Positions 58,304-64,000 of a DNA stretch of 64,000 nt are shown here, piece by piece. This DNA is from G965195345 sp965277625 (GTDB lineage Bacteria > Pseudomonadota > Gammaproteobacteria > CAKMZV01): contig OZ255827.1 in the NCBI GenBank assembly GCA_965277625.1, positions 930,001-994,000 on the forward strand, written 5' to 3'. The translations under genes and the position numbers were made by a program. The notes under the pieces were generated by a model, which did not search any database, had not been told where the DNA came from, and saw nothing but the letters and a program-made list of their open reading frames with translations. Every line of letters begins with the position of its first letter. The stretch's first letter is position 1.

Positions 58304-59038
58304 ATGAAAATCCTATTAACCAATGACGATGGCTATCTTGCCATTGGTATTCGCACCTTATATGCCAAACTCATTCAGAAACACGAAGTCGTTGTGGTTG
58401 CGCCCGAAAACAATCGAAGCGCCTGCAGCCATGCATTAACCTTAGACAGACCGCTAAGACCCTGCTATTGTGCGGATGGATTTATTTATTTGATGGGTTC
58501 TACACCAACCGACTGTGTCCACGTGGCATTGACTGGATTGTTAGATTTTGAACCAGACATTGTGGTTTCTGGCATCAATGCAGGGGCAAATTTAGGTGAT
58601 GATACACTTTATTCGGGCACGGTTGCCGCAGCGATGGAAGGGCGGTTTTTAAATCTGCCCAGTGTGGCGATTTCAGCCATAGAGCCCTTTAATTTTGATC
58701 GGGCCGCAGCGGTGGCCGATGAGATCATCGACCGCATTGAACAAACATTGCCCGCTGCAAAAGTTGTGTTCAATGTCAATGTGCCGAGCACAGAACACCC
58801 TTATAAAGGCATCAAAGTTGTGCCTTTGGGCAAAAGGGTTAAAGCCGATGATGTGATCAAATCGCAAGACCCACAAGGTAGAGACGTTTTCTGGATTGGC
58901 AGCAGCGGTAACCCCGATCAGGACATCAGCGGGACGGATTTTGAAGCCGTTGAAATGGGTTACGCCAGCCTAACACCATTGGGTTTTGATTTAACCAATC
59001 ACTCTATGCTCGAAAACTTAGCGCATGGCTTTAAGTAA
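58304..59038 (+). CDS. surE: 5'/3'-nucleotidase SurE
   Basis: 244 residues. MKILLTNDDGYLAIGIRTL gives the metal-binding DD, then APENNRSACSHALTLDRPLR, GSTPTDCVHVAL and VVSGINAGANLGDDTLYSGTVAAAMEG. Hydrolyses nucleotide monophosphates. It overlaps pcm by 14 bases, the common surE-pcm pair. Confidence 0.97.
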   Translation: MKILLTNDDGYLAIGIRTLYAKLIQKHEVVVVAPENNRSACSHALTLDRPLRPCYCADGFIYLMGSTPTDCVHVALTGLLDFEPDIVVSGINAGANLGDDTLYSGTVAAAMEGRFLNLPSVAISAIEPFNFDRAAAVADEIIDRIEQTLPAAKVVFNVNVPSTEHPYKGIKVVPLGKRVKADDVIKSQDPQGRDVFWIGSSGNPDQDISGTDFEAVEMGYASLTPLGFDLTNHSMLENLAHGFK

Positions 59039-59723
59039 GGCCTTAGCCAATCAAAATTCGGCTGTGAGTGGGTTCACTTCACAGGCCAGTCGGTCACGGA
59101 TGATCAAACGTCTGGCTGAAAAATTGCCGCACTCCAAGGGGTTGGCGCAAACGCTCAAGGTGATGGATAACATACCGAGGCATTTGTTTGTTGAATCGGC
59201 CTGGCAGCAATACGCCTACCAAGTTGATCGATTAAGTTCTTTGCCATTGGGCTTGAAGCAGACCATATCACAACCGGCCAGCGTGGCCAAAATGACGGCT
59301 TTTATAGTCGATCACTCGCACATGAACACGGTTTTAGAAATTGGCACGGGATCGGGTTATCAATGCGCTGTGTTGGCACATTTGGCCAAGCGAGTTTATA
59401 CCATTGAACGCATTCCTCAGTTGTTCGACAAAGCGCAAACCACGCTGAAATCGTTGAAGATTGACAATGTTCAATTCCATCATGGCGATGGCTTTGAAGG
59501 ATGGCCTGAACAGATGTTGTTTGATGCCATTGTGGTGACAGCGGCGCCCGATAAGATGCCTCAAAAACTGTTGTCTTTGGTCAGACCCAATGGTTGTTTG
59601 ATTGTGCCTGTTGGCCATAAGAAACAACGCTTAATCGGGGTCATTAAACAAATCAATGGGGCATTGACTGAAATTGACTTGGGTGATATTGCATTTGTGC
59701 CCATGCTCAAAGGGGTTGGCTAA
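59025..59723 (+). CDS. pcm: Protein-L-isoaspartate O-methyltransferase Pcm
   Basis: 232 residues. SAM-binding VLEIGTGSGYQCAVLAHLAKRVYTIER near residue 104, the start segment PRHLFVE, QTISQPASVAKMT, and GCLIVPVGHKK near 195. Repairs isoaspartyl residues. Overlaps surE. A leader of about 25 residues precedes the usual start; the ATG at 59025 is kept. Confidence 0.94.
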   Translation: MALSKALANQNSAVSGFTSQASRSRMIKRLAEKLPHSKGLAQTLKVMDNIPRHLFVESAWQQYAYQVDRLSSLPLGLKQTISQPASVAKMTAFIVDHSHMNTVLEIGTGSGYQCAVLAHLAKRVYTIERIPQLFDKAQTTLKSLKIDNVQFHHGDGFEGWPEQMLFDAIVVTAAPDKMPQKLLSLVRPNGCLIVPVGHKKQRLIGVIKQINGALTEIDLGDIAFVPMLKGVG

Positions 59724-59830
59724 GCGCACAGCTGTCTTATCCAATCAGTTAAGCAGTTATGGTGTTTCTCCATGTAAATGGGGCAGCCAAATCGGCACAC
59801 TGTGATGAAAGTCTCTGAATAGTCGCTTTG

Positions 59831-61231
59831 CTATTTGGCGTTTTTTTTCCGATTTCGAATCAAACGTTTGCGCCGCATTTGTTGTCGATCGCTGAGTTTA
59901 TTTTTGCGCCCTGCAAATGGGTTTTCAGAGTTTTTATAGACCAATTTTAGCGGCGTTCCAAACAGATTAAAGGCTTCCCTAAATGCATTCTCAAGGTATC
60001 TAAGGTAGGTTTTTGGCAGTTTGTCTAATTGATTGCCATGGATGAGAATTGTGGGCGGATTATGTCCGCCGATATGCGCGTAACGCATCCGAATGGTCCG
60101 ACCATTAACAATGGGGGGCGCATGATGGCTAATAATCGACTCAAATACTTTGTTTAATTCAGAAGTGCTGATCTTTTTGTGCGCCGCCGTGTACGCCTCC
60201 TCTATGTATTGCCATAAAAGCCCCACACGCGTACCGTGCAAGGCAGAAATTGGTACTTTTCGGGCATATTGGATGAATCCCAATTTGAGATCGAGTTCGC
60301 GTTCGGTTTTGATTTTTTGGTCGTCGCTCAAACCATCCATTTTATTTAAAACGATCACCAAAGCTCTGCCTGCTGAAATAACTGCAGCAATCAAGTGTGC
60401 ATCTTGGTCGGTAATGCCTTCTTGGGCATCGCAAACCACAATGGAAACCGCTGCATTATTGATCGCGTCTAAGGCTTTGATGATACTGAAAGTTTCAACT
60501 TTCTCGTGCACTTTGGCGCGTCGTTTAATACCAGCTGTGTCAATGAACTCATAGGCAACGCCCGCTCTTTCATGGGGGATGTAAATGCTGTCTCGCGTTG
60601 TGCCCGGCATGTCGTAGGCAACCACTCGCTGCGCTTTCAACAATCTATTGGTAAGCGTTGATTTCCCAACATTGGGCCGTCCAACGATGGCTATGCGTAT
60701 GCGGTCGGTTTCTGTTTCAGTCTGTTGCCAATCAAAAGGCTCTAATTGATCCAAGATATAATCTCTTAGCACATTGATACCAGCGCGATGACTGGCTGAA
60801 ATGGCATGAACTTGGCCCAGCCCCAATTCACTAAACTCTGCGTTTATTTGGCTGTACTCAGTCGCCTCAGATTTATTGGCGACGACCAATAGTTGGATGG
60901 ATTTTCGCCGTAGCTGATCAGCAATGTCGCGATCGCCCTGTGTTAACCCAACGGAACCATCGACCAAGAAAATAATTAATTGCGCTTCTTCTATGGCTAT
61001 GTTGACCTGATCTTGCATCAGATTTTCAATGTCATCTGGGTTGCCACACAATCCACCAGTGTCAACCAGCCTAAAGGCTGTGTTGCCGTGCTTTACTATG
61101 CCGTAAATGCGATCGCGGGTTAATCCAGAAAAATTTGCGACCAAAGCATTCCTTGACCGCGTTAAGCAGTTAAAAAGCGTCGATTTACCAACGTTGGGAC
61201 GACCAACAATCGTGACTAAGGGGGCTTGCAT
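59831..61231 (-). CDS. der: Ribosome assembly GTPase Der (EngA)
   Basis: 466 residues with two tandem G domains: G1 GRPNVGKSTLFN (first, residue 9) and GRPNVGKSTLTN (second, near 183), DTGG and DTAG G3 motifs, NKSE and NKMD G4 motifs, then a KH-like C-terminal domain ending in a Lys/Arg-rich tail (RQQMRRKRLIRNRKK). Needed for 50S assembly. Confidence 0.98.
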   Translation of the reverse strand: MQAPLVTIVGRPNVGKSTLFNCLTRSRNALVANFSGLTRDRIYGIVKHGNTAFRLVDTGGLCGNPDDIENLMQDQVNIAIEEAQLIIFLVDGSVGLTQGDRDIADQLRRKSIQLLVVANKSEATEYSQINAEFSELGLGQVHAISASHRAGINVLRDYILDQLEPFDWQQTETETDRIRIAIVGRPNVGKSTLTNRLLKAQRVVAYDMPGTTRDSIYIPHERAGVAYEFIDTAGIKRRAKVHEKVETFSIIKALDAINNAAVSIVVCDAQEGITDQDAHLIAAVISAGRALVIVLNKMDGLSDDQKIKTERELDLKLGFIQYARKVPISALHGTRVGLLWQYIEEAYTAAHKKISTSELNKVFESIISHHAPPIVNGRTIRMRYAHIGGHNPPTILIHGNQLDKLPKTYLRYLENAFREAFNLFGTPLKLVYKNSENPFAGRKNKLSDRQQMRRKRLIRNRKKNAK

Positions 61232-61257
61232 AATGGGGTTGAGTTAAGACACGTGGT

Positions 61258-62505
61258 CTAAGTTTCGTCGTCCAATGACATTCGAACCAAATGACCTAAA
61301 CGATTGAGATAATAGACTGCGCCTTCTGAGTCAACAATGCTTGACATAGCGAGCGGGGCTTCGCTGTGGTAGCGAGCGGCCAATGTGCCGTCTAAACCAT
61401 CAAACCAATGGAATATGCCCTCAGAATCGGTTGTTAACCACCAACGCCCTTGTTGCTGAAGTGATGTCGGTTCGCGATTGACTAAGTGGGTCATGTCCCA
61501 GATGGATTGCCCAGTATTTTTGTCCACGCTGGAGATGAGTCCATTGTCGTTGACCACAATGAGCGCTCGGTTATTGTTTTTAACAGGATGGATCAGCGAC
61601 TCAGCTCGTTCCCATTTAACCGTCTTTCTGCCGTCCCAATCGAGGGCGATCCAATGCGACCCCCAAGAGGCTGCGTATAACACCCCTTTGTCGTAAAGCA
61701 AATCTGTTTGCGCGTCAACGATGGCATCTAAATCCGAAAAACCTCTTCTTCGTCCAATACTGATTCTATTGACAATTTGACCATTGGTGACGCGTAAAGC
61801 AATGAGCAGACCACTGTCATTACCATAGATGATTTCATCGCCAACTTTTAGGGGTTTGCTACTTCCAATAATGGATAAGTTGGGTATGTTGTCTTTGATA
61901 CGCCACGATTCTGCACCGCTGATTTCATCTAATTTAAACAAGCGCCCATCGATGCTTTTCACATACACATAATTGTCATGGGCACTGATGGAGCTGATCG
62001 ATGATGTGAGCTGTTTCTCCCACAGCAGCTCGCCCGTTAAGGCATTGAGGGCCAACACAGAGCCATTGATGGTGCCCACATAAATTTGATTGTTTGCATT
62101 CGTTGCGCCAAAGCTGAGGTCTTGATTAGCGTCATACTGCCACAGCGTGTCGCCATTGTTTTTGTCTAAGGCAATAATCAGGCCTCGAGGTAGGGGAACA
62201 ATAACCGATTCAATGGCCAAAGCCAAATTAAAATGGTGGGCTGTGTGGCGGGTATAAATGCCCAATTGATAAGGGTCAAGACTGGTCCACCAATCGATTT
62301 CTGGATCGATACGATCATCGAAATCAACCAAGGGGGCAGGCTCAATGCCTAAGGCGTTTTTTTTGTCAGTATCTGGCGATTCCCCCTCGTTTATGGTCAC
62401 TTTTATGGGGGTATCGTTTAGCTCATAGGGCGTCGAAGAACAGCCCCCTAATAGCAATAGGAGCGGAAAAAACAAAGAAAAAAAAATCCGCGATTTTTGT
62501 ATCAT
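61258..62505 (-). CDS. bamB: Outer-membrane assembly lipoprotein BamB
   Basis: 415 residues. Lipoprotein signal LLLLGGCSST with Cys about residue 22. The mature part has repeated PQQ-like beta-propeller blades (KNNGDTLWQYDAN, LTGELLWEKQL, GAESWRI, TGQSIWDM). Scaffolds the Bam complex. Runs directly after yfgM with a four-base overlap. Confidence 0.95.
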   Translation of the reverse strand: MIQKSRIFFSLFFPLLLLLGGCSSTPYELNDTPIKVTINEGESPDTDKKNALGIEPAPLVDFDDRIDPEIDWWTSLDPYQLGIYTRHTAHHFNLALAIESVIVPLPRGLIIALDKNNGDTLWQYDANQDLSFGATNANNQIYVGTINGSVLALNALTGELLWEKQLTSSISSISAHDNYVYVKSIDGRLFKLDEISGAESWRIKDNIPNLSIIGSSKPLKVGDEIIYGNDSGLLIALRVTNGQIVNRISIGRRRGFSDLDAIVDAQTDLLYDKGVLYAASWGSHWIALDWDGRKTVKWERAESLIHPVKNNNRALIVVNDNGLISSVDKNTGQSIWDMTHLVNREPTSLQQQGRWWLTTDSEGIFHWFDGLDGTLAARYHSEAPLAMSSIVDSEGAVYYLNRLGHLVRMSLDDET

Positions 62506-63137
62506 CTTGGTAAATTATTCAGTTTTAGTTCAATGACTTGAGCCAAGGGTGATTCTGAGTGTAGGTTTTTCTTTGCGAGTTCTAACGATTGCCGTGCAAC
62601 CACGGGCTGGTTTTGCTGCAAATAAGCATCCGATTGGATGATGTAAAAATGTGAAAGGGCACTTTGACCCATGGGATAACTCAACTGTTCAGCCACCACT
62701 TGCAATGTTTTATCGGGTTGTTTGTTTTCAAGGTACAGGCGCGCAAGTCGGTTGGTCGCAATCTGTCGTATGATGTCCTCAGGTTCATTGGCCAACAAGG
62801 CGTGTAACTCATCAATGGCTGACATGATAGAGCCGTTGTCATAAAAGAATTTACTGGATATGAATCGTCCACTGAGCGCATAGGGCGTTTCAGAAAATTC
62901 TAAGTTCAACCGATTGTTGAGGGCATTGACTTGATCAACGTCATTGTTTTTAATGGCTTGTTGCAAGGCAATGAAAGTTGAAGAGGCCTGTTCTTGGAAG
63001 TCGCGTTGGCTATTCTGCCACCACGACCAAGCAATGACCACAACGGCCACGGTCACAACGGCAGTGGTTATTTTCAAACCATTCTTCTTAAACCACCGTT
63101 TGATGAGTGCTAATTGATGTTGTTGCGTTACTTCCAT
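62502..63137 (-). CDS. yfgM: YfgM-type periplasmic TPR protein
   Basis: 211 residues. Short cytoplasmic start (QQHQLALIKRWFKKNG), one membrane helix (TAVVTVAVVVIAWSWW) near residue 30, then TPR-like helix pairs (KQPDKTLQVVAEQL, QPVVARQSLELAKKN). YfgM works with PpiD at the Sec translocon. Located between hisS and bamB in the standard order; the start overlaps hisS by ten bases. Confidence 0.9.
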   Translation of the reverse strand: MEVTQQHQLALIKRWFKKNGLKITTAVVTVAVVVIAWSWWQNSQRDFQEQASSTFIALQQAIKNNDVDQVNALNNRLNLEFSETPYALSGRFISSKFFYDNGSIMSAIDELHALLANEPEDIIRQIATNRLARLYLENKQPDKTLQVVAEQLSYPMGQSALSHFYIIQSDAYLQQNQPVVARQSLELAKKNLHSESPLAQVIELKLNNLPR

Positions 63138-64000
63138 GCTATTTCCTTTAAAAATTGAACCAGTTGAGATTGTAAGATTGTTTTTTGTGGCGTATTATCG
63201 CGCAATGGCTTGATTGTTACTTGTTGATTTTTCAATTCTTCTTCACCTAAGATGATCGCATAATGCGCACCTTCCTTATCAGCCTTTCTAAATTGACCTT
63301 TAAAACTGCCACCATCATAAGCATTTAACACCCTTAAATGGGTGTGTTGACGCAGGGTTTGAGTGAGCGCAAAGCCCTCAAAGATGGCTTCTGCACTGGC
63401 TATGACGTACACAGTGGGTACTGTGGTGCTTTGAGGGTTTAATTGCTCTAACAATAAGGCAATGCGCTCAATGCCCATGGCAAATCCGACACCGGGCGCT
63501 GCTTTGCCACCCAGTTGTTCAACCAATCCATCGTAACGCCCACCACCACAAATGGTGGCTTGTGCGCCCAAATGTTCGCTAACCCATTCAAAAACACAGC
63601 CATTGTAATAGTCTAAACCTCGAACCAGATGTGGATTTCTAATCCAAGAAATCTGACACGAGTCTAAGGTGTTGGTGATTTGATTGAATTCATCCAAACT
63701 GCTTTGACTCATATAGTCGTCCATTTTTGGTGCTTGAACCAGCAATGCTTGGGTTTCAGGATTTTTACTGTCTAACACCCTCAGGGGGTTTTTATTGACC
63801 CGATTTTGGCTGTCGCTGTCCAATTGGTCAAAATGTTCATGCAAAAAAGCCTTAAAAGCTTCGGTATAGCTTTGTCGATCGCTGGGTGTGCCCAAGGTAT
63901 TGAGTTCAAGACGAAGCCCATCTTGGATGCCTAATTTTTGCCACAACAATGCCGTGAGCGTGATGAGCTCTGCGTCCACATAAGCGCTGCTCATGCCAAA
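63128..64000 (-). CDS. hisS: Histidyl-tRNA synthetase HisS, C-terminal part
   Basis: About 290 residues; the frame continues off the right end. Seen: class II motif 2-adjacent LVRGLDYYNGCVFEWV, motif 3 region CGGGRYDGLVEQLGGKAAPGVGFAMGIER, and the anticodon-binding domain with HLRVLNAYDGGSFKGQFRKADKEGAHYAIILGEEEL. First in the hisS-yfgM-bamB-der order of gammaproteobacteria. Confidence 0.97.
   Translation of the reverse strand, partial: FGMSSAYVDAELITLTALLWQKLGIQDGLRLELNTLGTPSDRQSYTEAFKAFLHEHFDQLDSDSQNRVNKNPLRVLDSKNPETQALLVQAPKMDDYMSQSSLDEFNQITNTLDSCQISWIRNPHLVRGLDYYNGCVFEWVSEHLGAQATICGGGRYDGLVEQLGGKAAPGVGFAMGIERIALLLEQLNPQSTTVPTVYVIASAEAIFEGFALTQTLRQHTHLRVLNAYDGGSFKGQFRKADKEGAHYAIILGEEELKNQQVTIKPLRDNTPQKTILQSQLVQFLKEIAWK

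Overview
The window reads as the chromosome of a gammaproteobacterium with a fairly AT-rich genome. It carries a meso-diaminopimelate peptidoglycan route (murE with a DNPR motif), LPS (kdsA), Lol and Bam lipoprotein/outer-membrane machinery, ubiquinone synthesis (ubiA), Tat export, RpoH and a BamB-YfgM-HisS-Der block. I cannot name the genus from sequence alone.

Left arm (1-19.24 kb), housekeeping: the end of an M16 peptidase and folD on the plus strand converge on a minus-strand division operon, mraZ-rsmH-ftsZ-like-ftsL-ftsI-murE. That operon has an MraZ box upstream and an unexpected, divergent FtsZ with a ~130-residue N-terminal extension between rsmH and ftsL. Divergent from it run engB (ysxC), ubiA, pyrG-kdsA, eno-ftsB and a 2H-phosphoesterase. 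Next come an MFS carrier with yacG (minus strand), msrP-msrQ (repair of periplasmic methionine sulfoxide), and a zinc alcohol dehydrogenase beside a formaldehyde-activating-enzyme homologue.

Middle (about 19.24-35.2 kb), accessory: about 16 kb of more AT-rich DNA in which nearly every plus-strand ORF is followed by an attC-like site (TAACAA at the left end, CGTTA or CGTTAG at the right, an imperfect inverted repeat between). I read it as an integron cassette array with no integrase in the window. Its cargo includes a PARIS-like AAA ATPase + DUF4435 TOPRIM pair, a probable type II restriction-modification pair (SPPY methylase + PmeII-like nuclease) and two further PD-(D/E)XK nuclease-like proteins. 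It also has a DUF711 protein, a beta-hydroxyacid dehydrogenase, a methyltransferase, a YdhR-like protein, two damaged copies of one membrane-protein cassette, a truncated Tat-type amine oxidase and several unknowns. A minus-strand tRNA-Ser(GGA) lies inside the array, next to an inverted copy of its own T-arm.

Right arm (35.2-64 kb), housekeeping again: dppB/dppC-type permeases with nagZ, a PEGA-like secreted protein, trmJ, a DtxR-type regulator, tatABC, an Ldh-type dehydrogenase and an EamA exporter. Then come a ferric-iron ABC transporter (fbpC-fbpA-fbpB) behind a promoter with two palindromes, and a long minus-strand run: olsF-like acyltransferase, DUF484, hslV, pyrE, YdjM-like, lolC, lolD, rpoH. 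The window ends with a thioredoxin-like protein, aroG, an Smr protein, surE-pcm, and der, bamB, yfgM and the 3' part of hisS.

Functional links: the Tat system here is needed by MsrP and probably by the cassette-borne amine oxidase. The restriction-modification, PARIS-like and orphan nuclease cassettes together make the array look like a defence reservoir.
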